A stretch of DNA of 21,451 bases from Candidatus Argoarchaeum ethanivorans (GTDB lineage Archaea; Halobacteriota; Methanosarcinia; Methanosarcinales; EX4572-44), in assembly GCA_905067535.1 (NCBI GenBank), contig CAJHIR010000006.1, positions 1-21,451 on the forward strand, given 5' to 3'. The notes under the pieces were generated by a model that was given only the letters and a program-made list of their open reading frames with translations, was not told where the DNA came from and did no database searches. Numbering within the stretch: position 1 is the stretch's first letter; each line of letters opens with the position of its first letter. Shown here piece after piece: positions 14,075 to 21,451 of the stretch. A program made the translations under genes and the position numbers.

Positions 14075-14109
14075 CTCGATTACGCAGTAATTCGAGAATC
14101 AGAGATTCT
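14075..14109. promoter_or_regulatory. Two adjacent inverted repeats upstream of the metal importer
   Basis: CTCGATTAC and GTAATTCGAG (14075-14096) form an imperfect inverted repeat with a one-base bulge. AGAATC and GATTCT (14095-14109) form a perfect one with loop AGA. They lie directly upstream of the TATA-like box, where a metal-responsive regulator could bind. They could instead be part of the 3' end of the upstream helicase transcript, whose stop is at 14202. Confidence 0.4.
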
Positions 14110-14201
14110 ACAATTTTGTGGTGAAACGAATTTGTACAGTTTTGAAGCTATGGCGTCAGTCTAACATCCGTATCAATAAACTTGGACAGGTGAGTGAACA
14201 T

Positions 14202-16346
14202 TTACTGGAAATTCAGGTCAGAGAAGAAATTCATCACTGCGTACTTTACCCGGTGCGGCACAACATCAATAATCTCCAGGCGCTCATCTTCCGGAAAAGC
14301 ATTGTGTACAGAGTATTTTCTAAGCTTTTTTGCAGATCCGGCAGTATAGCGAGCATCAAGCAGTACCTGAAGTCCAAAATCCTGTGGAGAGCGAATCACA
14401 CGTCCCATCGCCTGTCGTACCTTTCTGATGGTAGGTACCTGGACAGCATAGTTCCAGCCATTCCCAAACTCAACCTCGTAAGCAGATTCGATTGCACGCA
14501 TTCGATCATTTAACGCTGGATAGCCAACACCTATAACAACCACACAGCGAGAGCGTCCATTATGGTAGTCAACACCTTCGGTAAGCGTCCCCCACAGGTA
14601 GGTAATTAACACTGCTTTACCTTCATCTTCTCCAATCTTAAAAAATTTCTCTCTAACACTTTGAGCAGATATGCCAATCTCATCAAGGAACATTGGTACC
14701 CCAGGTTGAAGGTTTTGATAATATTGCAAAGCCTCCCTTGCACTTTGAAAAAACAATATCACATTTCCCGGGGTTTCATGGATGATATCTGTGATTACTG
14801 CTGTTACCTCTTTTATTATCTCAGGATTATCCCTGTCCTTTGCAAACAGGGGCGGAACTTCTACTGCAATCATGCGTCTTCGCTCTCTTGGAAATGTAAG
14901 TCCAAAAGCAAGCTCTACAGTATCCCTCGTAATCCCAAGTGTGTTTTTCACCATGTCAAATGGGCGGAGCGTTGCAGACATTAGTACGCCACTGTGCAGC
15001 GTTTCAAACAATGGCTTTGTTATGTGACGGGGTATGCTGATAAACAACTCAAGTCTGCCGGCAAGCTTGTTATCGATTCTACGCACATTCAGGATGGGAT
15101 AGTATTCGCTTGTATTTGAAAGATAATTGTAGAGAAAGACTGCTGCAATAAGAGTGGGGGAGGATTTTAGAATCTTTGTTCGTCCAATTTTAAACTCTTT
15201 TTTGTATTGTTTTTCAAACTCACTTCCAAGTTTAATGGCAGCATCTATAACGGCATTGGTAAATCCTGACTCTGCCATCGTTTTTTTAAGTTTTTCTTTG
15301 AACAAGTCCTCTCTCGTGGTAGGATCTGAAATACGCATATCCTGCCAGCGTTCAGTGAAACGCTCACGCTCTCCAAACTGTAAACGTGATTCGTATGCAT
15401 CATGGATGAGTTTTTTCACCACTGAAAAAAGCAAACCGACCTGTTCCGCATCCTTAACCCGGTGCTCGACAATCTCAACAAACGCTCGATCCAGTGTTGT
15501 CTCTGATAACATTAAAGAAGAATGGCTTCTTGCCGCTGACTCGATATTGTGAGCTTCATCAAAGATTGTGATAATGTCGTCCGGGGTGCGTTCGATCCAG
15601 CCAAGAACGTTATCGAATATATCAGCGTTTAATAAATGGTGATAATTACAAATAATAAGATTGGCATTTTTTATTTCACGTTTTAAAAGTTCATAGCCGC
15701 ACACCCCATGTTCATACGCCCATCCTGCTATCTCTTCCGGACGGCGGACCGTACTGAACAGCCATTCCCGAAAACCTGCGGTGCTATCGGATTTTAACAA
15801 CTCGTATAATTCATTGCAGGATACGGTACTAAGTGTTCGGCACTTCTCTCTCTCTTCATCAGCATCTCTTGCAATCGCATTTCGAAGATCGACCAGTTCA
15901 GCATCCTGTGTATCTTTGTATTTTTTATTGAGTGCTTTGAGCTGGGTATTGAGGACGCCAGCATCCTTTTCAGCTTCGACAAGCTCAAAAGTATTCTCAC
16001 GAAGTAGTTTGCAGCGATCATAATCCATATCAGGATGCGGGCACATCAACATCTTGCCGGTTAACACCACAACATTAACATTTTTTCTATGTTTAATTTC
16101 TTTGGCTTCAGTGATGAATTGCTCCATTTGTTGATGCACATTTGTTGCAATCAACACCACTTTTCCCAGTTTTTCACCGACACTGAGTGCCGGAACAAGC
16201 GAGCTTAATGTCTTCCCTGTTCCACATGCACCCTCGAACAACACAAACTGCCCACGAAGCAGTGCATCATAGATTTTTTCCATTGCTTCGCTTTGGTATG
16301 GGTAATAAGTAGATTTTGGAAAATATGACAAAAAACTATCATCCAT
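14202..16346 (-). CDS. XPD/Rad3/DinG-like superfamily 2 DNA helicase with Fe-S cluster
   Basis: This roughly 714-residue protein is a 5'-3' DNA helicase of the XPD/Rad3/DinG group, probably in DNA repair or R-loop/G4 resolution. It has YYPYQSEAMEKI (Q-motif region), Walker A FEGACGTGKT, and DEAH in IFDEAHNIE. Between them lie Cys residues in MLMCPHP, DRCKLL, EKCRTL, TVSC and GVCGYELLKREI; four of these would hold the 4Fe-4S cluster. Helicase domain 2 shows SGVLMSATLRPF, VILFFQSAREAL, and AMGRVIRSPQDFG. The frame opens at GTG 16364, but a TATA box centred near 16372 predicts transcription from about 16346, so the ATG there (MDDSFLSYFP) is favoured; ATG 16355 is an alternative. Confidence 0.92.
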   Translation of the reverse strand: MDDSFLSYFPKSTYYPYQSEAMEKIYDALLRGQFVLFEGACGTGKTLSSLVPALSVGEKLGKVVLIATNVHQQMEQFITEAKEIKHRKNVNVVVLTGKMLMCPHPDMDYDRCKLLRENTFELVEAEKDAGVLNTQLKALNKKYKDTQDAELVDLRNAIARDADEEREKCRTLSTVSCNELYELLKSDSTAGFREWLFSTVRRPEEIAGWAYEHGVCGYELLKREIKNANLIICNYHHLLNADIFDNVLGWIERTPDDIITIFDEAHNIESAARSHSSLMLSETTLDRAFVEIVEHRVKDAEQVGLLFSVVKKLIHDAYESRLQFGERERFTERWQDMRISDPTTREDLFKEKLKKTMAESGFTNAVIDAAIKLGSEFEKQYKKEFKIGRTKILKSSPTLIAAVFLYNYLSNTSEYYPILNVRRIDNKLAGRLELFISIPRHITKPLFETLHSGVLMSATLRPFDMVKNTLGITRDTVELAFGLTFPRERRRMIAVEVPPLFAKDRDNPEIIKEVTAVITDIIHETPGNVILFFQSAREALQYYQNLQPGVPMFLDEIGISAQSVREKFFKIGEDEGKAVLITYLWGTLTEGVDYHNGRSRCVVVIGVGYPALNDRMRAIESAYEVEFGNGWNYAVQVPTIRKVRQAMGRVIRSPQDFGLQVLLDARYTAGSAKKLRKYSVHNAFPEDERLEIIDVVPHRVKYAVMNFFSDLNFQ

Positions 16347-16367
16347 CGCACCCATGACAAACACAAT

Positions 16368-16384
16368 ACTATAAAGGCTCTTCT
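16368..16384 (-). promoter_or_regulatory. Promoter of the helicase gene
   Basis: The minus strand reads GAGAAGAGCC then TTTATAGT, a TATA box with a purine-rich upstream element. Its centre is about 26 bp from the ATG at 16346, suggesting a leaderless transcript. Confidence 0.5.
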
Positions 16385-16440
16385 CAACGTTTCAGTTAAA
16401 AGTTCGAGCTATTTTTATAAATACGAATTATGAAATCCCC

Positions 16441-16464
16441 CCACTTCTATCGTGCTTCCTTCTG
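16441..16464. repeat. 24-bp direct repeat, left copy
   Basis: This overlaps the natural stop codon of the Type IIG tail. It matches 20610-20633 at 23 of 24 positions, in the same orientation (shared core GCACGATAGAAGTGG on the minus strand). The two copies bracket the whole Type IIG gene. Confidence 0.8.
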
Positions 16465-16763
16465 AGATCGATTATTTTGAAGAACTTCAAGCTCTTTGTC
16501 GGTTAGCCCGTACAACCTGTACACTACCTGATCGATCAGCCAATCCGTTTTCTCAATCATGTCCATCATCGGTTTAAGCTTCGAAAGGCTCTGGTCAAAT
16601 TCATTTTTTAGATTTGCCTGGAATTGTCTGTTTGATAAATTGATCGGTATTTTCTTCTTGTTTTTCTTCAGGATGTCTAAAAGCCCGTCAAAATCTATAT
16701 CATAGTATCGCTTCAGTTTCGTCCTGTTAGTCAGAGTCTCGATCTTCGCGCCGATCTCCCTCG
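16447..16763 (-). other. Displaced C-terminus of the Type IIG enzyme (other frame)
   Basis: After the codons for FLEWFE the next frame reads REIGAKIETLTNRTKLKRYY and continues through LSKLKPMMDMIEKTDWLIDQ and RLYGLTDKELEVLQ to a TAG at 16447-16449. I translated all codons from 16731 down and found no internal stop. This is the usual C-terminal helical tail of such enzymes. At the junction (about 16758-16763) the DNA reads TTCGAGGGAGATC where TTCGAGAGGGAGATC would join both parts, so loss of one AG from a GAGAGGGAG stretch explains the shift. A sequencing error cannot be excluded. Confidence 0.85.
16511..16620. repeat. 110-bp duplicated Type IIG 3' segment, copy A
   Basis: This part of the displaced tail aligns without gaps to 21342-21451 in the same orientation. 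I count 13 mismatches by eye, about 88% identity. Confidence 0.85.
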
Positions 16764-19700
16764 AACCATTCGAGGAATCCCTTCATCTCCTTGTTTTTCT
16801 CCTTGTTCATCTCGATCATCCGCTCGGCAAGATAGGCAAGAAGGTCGTGCACAACATCGGACTTCTCCTCATCGGTTAGGAAGTTGCCTTCTGCGTCTTT
16901 CGGGAGGCATTCTTCGACGAGTTGTATGATTTTATCGAACTCGTTGGCGTTGTATCTCGATTTTAATGAATCCGCAAGGGCAGTTCGTTCTTCTGGTAGG
17001 GTTGTGAAGTTTATGCGGCGAATGGGGAGATGTTTAATGAATCGTCGTGCAAATGAAAAGTAGCCACCCCTGAACGTTGTACTTATTTGTTTTAAATAAA
17101 ATTCCAACACTCTGCTATTTAGGAGACTTAAAATGAAATAATAGTTGCTAATATTATTGTCTTTTAAACGAATACCATAGCCGCCAGCGTTTCCACCACC
17201 TACAAAGTAGTATTTACCTTCTTTATCAAATGTAAAAGAACTATGATTAGATAATACTTGAGTCAATATTTTTGGATTTTCGAAATCAGCTAAATTGTGT
17301 TCTTGAGAATATAAATACCAATCCGAACGCTCTTTCATTTTTCCATTTTCTCTACCATCCAATTTTTCCTTACTTTCGGTGAGATAGGCTAAAGTTTTGG
17401 GATAAAATCTTTCCATATTATCTGGAGTAATCCCAATTGCCTTGTTATGTATCAGATCATATGGAAAAATAAAATGGGTATTTGTTTCGACTATATCAAA
17501 ACGTTTGATATCCTGACCCTTTAGCATTGGTCTCAATATCTTATGTTCCAATTCTATTAATTTTCTCAAATGTTTTGAATAGACAATAGATAAATCCTTT
17601 TCCGATTCCTTGATTAATGGTACGATGTAGATAGGATCTGCGGTAGTTGCAGTGCCTTGAAAGATTTTTTCTGAAACATCATTAAGTTTTATAGAAATAT
17701 TATCCATTTTATCTAATAAATTTTGAATACCACCAATATGAAAATTCCATGGTTTATCAGAAAGTGAATTGAATGGAATCTTACATATCGATTCTTTATT
17801 TAAAACATGTAAACATATTTTAGGATCTCGGTCACTACCTAACTTTATATATTCTACCTCATCTAACATTTTTTTCATTATAAAAAGTAAACAAGTATAG
17901 CTTGTAGCACTCTCAAATATTTGTCTATCTCCAAAATCAACAATTTGTTTTATTTGGCATGTTTTAGTCAAATATTTTCTAATTCCACGACCATATTCCC
18001 CCTGGAAAAATTTGTGAGGTGTGATGAAACCCAGATAGCCACAATTGTTAATAAGCGAGGATGATTTTTCAATAAACATCACATATATATCATAATGACC
18101 AGTTGCACTAATATAGTTAGTTTCTAAATAATCAAAATCGGGTTTTTCCATTGTGGTCATTCTAACATAGGGCGGATTCCCAATCACACAATCCCATCCC
18201 GGATTCTCTTTTAACGCTCCGCCCTTGAAAAAGATTTCAGGAAATTCAAGCTCCCAGTGAAAGAATTTCTTGTTTTCTGCAATCTCTCTACCTTTTTGGG
18301 CAAACCATTTTTCTCTTCTTTCCGTCCATTCACTCTCAGAACTCCAGAAAGCATCTCCAGAATACTTTCCATATCTGCCTTCATCAATTTCATTTCCAAA
18401 GTAAATTGACGTTCTAACGTCTGCTAAGGTCTTTATCATGTCGTATTCTCTTGTGGTTCTGCATTTCTCAAATATCTCTTCTTTTTTCTTGACGTTAACT
18501 AAACTGTCGTCATCGAGCGATTCTATTGAACTCATTGTATCAACAAGTTTTTTGATAAAACCTTCTGGAATGTCCAATCTCCTCTGGTTTTTGACTCCCC
18601 TCTTTGAAGGATGCCATGGCAAATCCTCCAAATTGGCTCCAATCAGGCTGTTTCCCTGTTTTAATCTGTGATCCAAAAACGATAGCGGTTTATCCTTGCT
18701 GATGCTTGTAAGCCATAGGGATACTTTTGCCAGTTCAACTGCAAGCTCGTTTAAATCCACACCGTAGATGCAGTGTGAGACTGCCTCGCGGCGTGCCCAG
18801 TCATTGGTGAAATGACCATCGTCTTCCACCAGTCCAGCCTCGATGTCTTTTTGTGCAGCTTCCATCAGCTTTCTTGCCAGAAACTCAACTGCTCCTACAA
18901 GAAAATGCCCGCTTCCCATCGCAGGATCGAGAACCTTCACCGAGAGGGTGGCGTCAGTGAATCTCGAATGGCTCTCTTTGGCTTCTCTCCATTTTTCTGC
19001 AACCACCGGGCTGATTGTGTTTTCAACAATGTAATTTACGATATAATCCGGTGTGTAATACGAGCCTGTAGCCTTTCTCTCGCCTTTATCAGTTGCAAGG
19101 TACAACTCATCTCTTCGTATTTTGTCAAACTCCTTAAACTCGTCAAAGGACTTTTTCTTCTTCTTAGCCACGTTAAACTCCTCCAGACTCACCCATTTCC
19201 TTGCTTTCCCACCTGTAACCACAAGGTCTTCTTCAGCTACCTTTAATCGGTATTCAAGGAGTCCTTCGTATATACTTCCAAGATGCCTGATTTCAAGGGT
19301 GGAATAATCAACAAACCCTAAATCATCTCCGTTGCGGTGAGACCTACGTGATTGAGCCACCTGATGCGAATTATCAGGCACACTGCTTCTTGAGAGAAAG
19401 TCGGTGGCATCAGCAAGAAAGCGGTCGCCAATATCCCACGTCTCAAGAAAAGGGGTTTTTCCAGGGTCAAAAAGTCCGCCATTGTAAGCAGGCACATGGA
19501 TTATATCGTCAATTCCAAGACTCTTACTCCCTTTATCAATCAGCCTGAACAGGTTTTTCAGACTGCTCCAGAGAGTGGTGCTGGTTGGAAGATAATAATG
19601 ACGTTCAGATCCATCCCTTCTTTCTGCAACCTCCTTTTTGATTCGATAAAAGCTGTGGGATTCGCAGTAGACCTCGTTTTTCAGATCCAACAGTCCCTTT

Positions 19701-20575
19701 CCTTCAGCATACAGAAGAAAAAGAAGTCTGTAAAGCAAGATCATCGTATTTTTTTGACCCAATTCCCTTATAACAGGATCGTGATAGTCGAGATTGTTTT
19801 CATGCCAATGAAAGAACCCTTCAGAGATCTTTTTCATCGCTCGGTAGACGTTCTCCTTCAGGTTGTCCCCTATCTCTCTGGCATATTCTGCAGAGCCTTT
19901 CAGCACATTTTCAAGGAACACCCTGCCTTCTTCATTTGGGAGAAAAGCCTCCTTTCTGAAAAAATAATAGAAGTATTTGAAGCTGTTTAGGTCTTTCTTT
20001 TCTATTATGGCTGCAAGGTCTATCTCGTAATAAACATCGAGAGGCTTGTCTCTATAGTACAGTCGCCATTTATGCCCATTTGAAAGTATTCCCCACACAG
20101 GCTCAGTCTCATGGAGGTATAACCATATCTGAAAGCTTGGGTTTCTTCTTTTATCATGCCTGTTCTTCCCGAAACGATCCAGTTCAGCATTCCATTTTTT
20201 AACCTCACCGATTGCAAGAGAACCGTTGTAGAAGGACTTGGTTCCTTTTGTCCTGTGAGCATTGTTAAGAGATTCCTCGTCTGGAAAAAAGGCATAGTCT
20301 GGGAAGTCCTTGGTCTTTGTTGTTTCCTGAACCTCGAAATTAGGCAGGATGATCTGAAAGACTCTTCTGAAAAATCGTTTCTCAAGCTGTGATTCGTTTA
20401 AGTATTCAACAAAAGCAATCTCAGTGTCATAAATTTTTTTAATCTCTTTAAAAGCAGACACGTGCTCGTCTTTTTCCCATTCTACTGTTGAATTAATCTG
20501 ATTTTCAAGATAATGATTTGAAAAAAGATTCCTGTTGTTTATGGCATCTGCGAAGAGCTGTACCAAAGCCGTCAC
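16727..20575 (-). CDS. Type IIG (Eco57I-like) restriction-modification enzyme, C-terminally frameshifted
   Basis: This 1,282-residue protein combines DNA cleavage, adenine-N6 methylation and target recognition. The N-terminal nuclease has Pro92-Asp93 in FPDYAFF and Glu124-Val-Lys126 in AIGEVKKW, the PD-(D/E)xK signature. The methyltransferase has motif X TGSYYTP at about 503-509, motif I LDPAMGSGHF at 549-558 and motif IV NPPY at 800-803. The target recognition part (about 1000-1200) contains NAGGYGIRL and YFSFARRFIKHLPIRRI. The last residues after FLEWFE are wrong-frame: the family-like end continues in another frame to 16447. The GTG start overlaps the stop of a 30-codon frame (GTGA). Whether the truncated enzyme still works is open. 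Confidence 0.92.
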   Translation of the reverse strand: MTALVQLFADAINNRNLFSNHYLENQINSTVEWEKDEHVSAFKEIKKIYDTEIAFVEYLNESQLEKRFFRRVFQIILPNFEVQETTKTKDFPDYAFFPDEESLNNAHRTKGTKSFYNGSLAIGEVKKWNAELDRFGKNRHDKRRNPSFQIWLYLHETEPVWGILSNGHKWRLYYRDKPLDVYYEIDLAAIIEKKDLNSFKYFYYFFRKEAFLPNEEGRVFLENVLKGSAEYAREIGDNLKENVYRAMKKISEGFFHWHENNLDYHDPVIRELGQKNTMILLYRLLFLLYAEGKGLLDLKNEVYCESHSFYRIKKEVAERRDGSERHYYLPTSTTLWSSLKNLFRLIDKGSKSLGIDDIIHVPAYNGGLFDPGKTPFLETWDIGDRFLADATDFLSRSSVPDNSHQVAQSRRSHRNGDDLGFVDYSTLEIRHLGSIYEGLLEYRLKVAEEDLVVTGGKARKWVSLEEFNVAKKKKKSFDEFKEFDKIRRDELYLATDKGERKATGSYYTPDYIVNYIVENTISPVVAEKWREAKESHSRFTDATLSVKVLDPAMGSGHFLVGAVEFLARKLMEAAQKDIEAGLVEDDGHFTNDWARREAVSHCIYGVDLNELAVELAKVSLWLTSISKDKPLSFLDHRLKQGNSLIGANLEDLPWHPSKRGVKNQRRLDIPEGFIKKLVDTMSSIESLDDDSLVNVKKKEEIFEKCRTTREYDMIKTLADVRTSIYFGNEIDEGRYGKYSGDAFWSSESEWTERREKWFAQKGREIAENKKFFHWELEFPEIFFKGGALKENPGWDCVIGNPPYVRMTTMEKPDFDYLETNYISATGHYDIYVMFIEKSSSLINNCGYLGFITPHKFFQGEYGRGIRKYLTKTCQIKQIVDFGDRQIFESATSYTCLLFIMKKMLDEVEYIKLGSDRDPKICLHVLNKESICKIPFNSLSDKPWNFHIGGIQNLLDKMDNISIKLNDVSEKIFQGTATTADPIYIVPLIKESEKDLSIVYSKHLRKLIELEHKILRPMLKGQDIKRFDIVETNTHFIFPYDLIHNKAIGITPDNMERFYPKTLAYLTESKEKLDGRENGKMKERSDWYLYSQEHNLADFENPKILTQVLSNHSSFTFDKEGKYYFVGGGNAGGYGIRLKDNNISNYYFILSLLNSRVLEFYLKQISTTFRGGYFSFARRFIKHLPIRRINFTTLPEERTALADSLKSRYNANEFDKIIQLVEECLPKDAEGNFLTDEEKSDVVHDLLAYLAERMIEMNKEKNKEMKGFLEWFEGDRREDRDSD

Positions 20576-20664
20576 ACCTTATTGAAGATTAGTTTGCCGT
20601 CTTCTGCATCCACTTCTATCGTGCTTTCTTCTGGAAAGTCCTGTGTAACCTCTTTTAAGTGCAT
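20572..20664 (-). CDS. Unrecognised 30-residue frame upstream of the Type IIG gene
   Basis: A short frame begins MHLKEVTQDFPEESTIEVDA and ends KLIFNKV. Its ATG follows a weak GGG ribosome binding site, and its TGA overlaps the GTG of the Type IIG gene as GTGA, a typical coupling arrangement. An in-frame TGA lies two codons upstream, so it cannot be longer. It is acidic and resembles no family I know. It may be a leader peptide or a remnant of a larger gene. The 24-bp repeat in it also occurs after the Type IIG tail, where the same frame reads SEGSTIEV before diverging. Confidence 0.4.
   Translation of the reverse strand: MHLKEVTQDFPEESTIEVDAEDGKLIFNKV
20610..20633. repeat. 24-bp direct repeat, right copy
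   Basis: This lies inside the 30-codon frame just upstream of the Type IIG gene and differs from 16441-16464 by one base. Flanking bases do not match. Confidence 0.8.
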
Positions 20665-20710
20665 GGGTCAGCCCTGATCAAATAATAGAGAGCATATTCT
20701 TATTTTCCAC

Positions 20711-20724
20711 CTATAAACTTTCCT
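20711..20724 (-). promoter_or_regulatory. Promoter of the Type IIG transcription unit
   Basis: The minus strand reads GGAAAG then TTTATAGG, a good BRE plus TATA box. Transcription would start near 20689, about 25 bases before the 30-codon frame and 115 before the Type IIG start. Confidence 0.55.
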
Positions 20725-20792
20725 GTTGCTTCATATAATCTTTATCTCTCAGAATGGTTAACCTACGACATTAATTATCCAAAACTTCATAT

Positions 20793-21014
20793 TTATCTCA
20801 TCTTCAAATATTCATCGATCGATAGCTCTGCGTCCTTCAGGATTTTCTTTACTAACCCTCTCGGAAGTTCTTTTCCAGAGTGGAGTGGAATAGTTGTTGT
20901 TCTACCGTTTTCATGCACCCAGACAGTGTGACTTCCCTTTCGGTGAACCATCGTGAAGCCAAGCTGGAAAACAATCCTGCACATCTTTTCCCCAGAAACG
21001 AGTGGTAACTTCAT
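20793..21014 (-). CDS. hicA: HicA-family mRNA interferase toxin
   Basis: This 73-residue protein is a complete HicA (YcfA) toxin with a double-stranded-RNA-binding-like fold that cleaves mRNA. It begins MKLPLVSGEKMCRIVFQLGF, followed by the conserved catalytic motif HRKGSHTVWVH, then TTIPLHSGKELPRGLVKKIL and a C-terminal SIDEYLKM. Length and motifs are intact, unlike the hicA remnant at 4821. It follows hicB with one base between the stop and the ATG, so the order is antitoxin then toxin. The 217 bp downstream to the next gene hold a promoter for the Type IIG unit. Confidence 0.92.
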   Translation of the reverse strand: MKLPLVSGEKMCRIVFQLGFTMVHRKGSHTVWVHENGRTTTIPLHSGKELPRGLVKKILKDAELSIDEYLKMR

Positions 21015-21015
21015 C

Positions 21016-21243
21016 TTACACTTTTAACTCTAATTCCTGGATGCCAGCAAATTTGGTAGTAGTCAGATTTTTTTCTTCTGAACCAAAAGCTTCGATATGT
21101 GCTTCGATCGCTTCTTTTACGTTTGCCATAAGCTCATCAAGTGTATTGCCGTATGAGTAACAACCCTTTATTGCTGGAACCGTGCCGATAAAGACGTCGT
21201 CCTCATCCCTCTCTATCAATACGATGAAACGTTCTTTTGTCAC
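21016..21243 (-). CDS. hicB: HicB-family antitoxin
   Basis: This 75-residue protein has the HicB pattern: an N-terminal strand ERFIVLIERDEDDVFIGTVP, AIKGCYSYGNTLDELMANVK and the helix EAIEAHIEAFG. It neutralises the adjacent HicA. The frame is open to 21342, but that longer form overlaps the end of a Type IIG fragment. GTG 21243 is preceded by AGGTGA with a four-base gap, so the short form is chosen. No DNA-binding domain is visible at its C-terminus, so autoregulation, if any, would rely on the small domain itself. Confidence 0.9.
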   Translation of the reverse strand: MTKERFIVLIERDEDDVFIGTVPAIKGCYSYGNTLDELMANVKEAIEAHIEAFGSEEKNLTTTKFAGIQELELKV

Positions 21244-21319
21244 CAAATCACCTGCCTTAAGTTCAATACTATGCACTTGATAGATATTAGTTTTGTTTAT
21301 GCTGCACCTTTCACCACCG

Positions 21320-21451
21320 TTATATCTCCTCACTGAGCCCATACAACCCAGGCAGTACCTGATCGATCAGCCAACCCGTTTTCTTAGTCCTGCCCATCAG
21401 CGGTTTAAGCTTCGAAAGGCTATGGTCAAATTCATTTTTTGGATTTGCCTG
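21320..21451 (-). CDS. 3' end of a second Type IIG restriction enzyme (partial, runs off the window)
   Basis: The last 43 codons before a TAA at 21320 include SLSKLKPLM, KKTGWLIDQVL and LYGLSEEI, matching the displaced tail of the neighbouring Type IIG gene (SLSKLKPMM, EKTDWLIDQVV, LYGLTDKE). The frame is open to the window edge. It is either the end of a second, tandem Type IIG gene or a duplicated 3' fragment; the window does not decide. Some otherwise shared residues differ (VYRLYGL against LPGLYGL), which hints at relaxed constraint. Confidence 0.7.
   Translation of the reverse strand, partial: QANPKNEFDHSLSKLKPLMGRTKKTGWLIDQVLPGLYGLSEEI
21342..21451. repeat. 110-bp duplicated Type IIG 3' segment, copy B
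   Basis: This is gap-free and about 88% identical by hand count to 16511-16620, in the same orientation. The match reaches the window edge, so it may continue beyond. Confidence 0.85.

Noticed and set aside
15154..15552. Plus-strand 132-codon frame within the helicase gene
   Set aside because: It lies fully antisense to a well-supported helicase domain, with no recognisable motif or ribosome binding site.
16530..16541. TGATCGATCA palindrome as a regulatory site
   Set aside because: It is part of the coding sequence for LIDQ in the Type IIG tail and recurs at the right edge only because that segment is duplicated.

Overview
The window looks like a piece of a euryarchaeal chromosome, probably from a methanogen or a relative (Methanomicrobia or an ANME/Syntrophoarchaeum-like lineage; the exact taxon is inference). 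The evidence is an archaeal tiaS gene (agmatidine synthesis for tRNA-Ile2), a DUF460/COG2433 protein, a COG1750 Lon-like protease, an XPD/DinG-like helicase, tRNA genes without encoded CCA, and TATA/BRE-type promoters with leaderless or short-leader starts.

Layout. 1-200: a short tandem repeat array of about 70 bp units. 210-1305: a complete IS1-family element with inverted repeats, an 8-bp target duplication and an A AAA AAC frameshift site. 1478-3358 (-): a secreted or membrane-anchored Lon-type Ser/Lys protease. 3708-5810 (+): accessory genes, namely an unrecognised protein with a DNA-glycosylase-like segment, an orphan hicB followed by a decayed hicA, an intact mazEF-type toxin-antitoxin pair and a possible ASCH-domain scrap. 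5871-10832 (-): a compact three-gene operon, DUF460 nuclease-like protein, AarF/UbiB kinase-like protein and tiaS. 11078-11402 (+): three tRNA genes, Asn(GTT), a CAT-anticodon tRNA that I read as probable tRNA-Ile2, and Gly(TCC). This cluster diverges from the tiaS operon across one 245-bp promoter region. 11542-14020 (-): a metal ABC importer in the order binding protein, ATPase, permease. 14202-16346 (-): an Fe-S helicase of the XPD/Rad3/DinG group. 16447-21451 (-): a restriction-modification region with a Type IIG enzyme, an intact hicBA pair, and the tail of a second Type IIG gene running off the right edge.

How the parts relate. The core half (operon, tRNAs, importer, helicase) looks stable and housekeeping. 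Both flanks look like defence or mobile islands: toxin-antitoxin pairs at different stages of decay, an apparently recent IS insertion, and duplicated Type IIG pieces. The Type IIG gene has lost its natural 3' end to what reads as a 2-nt loss: the missing C-terminal 93 codons are intact just downstream in another frame.

The observations most worth following are the Type IIG frameshift and its duplicated tail and 24-bp bracket repeats, the divergent pairing of tiaS with its probable tRNA substrate, and a small hairpin family found in the protease promoter region and twice between tRNA genes. I did not find a clear undescribed multi-gene system.
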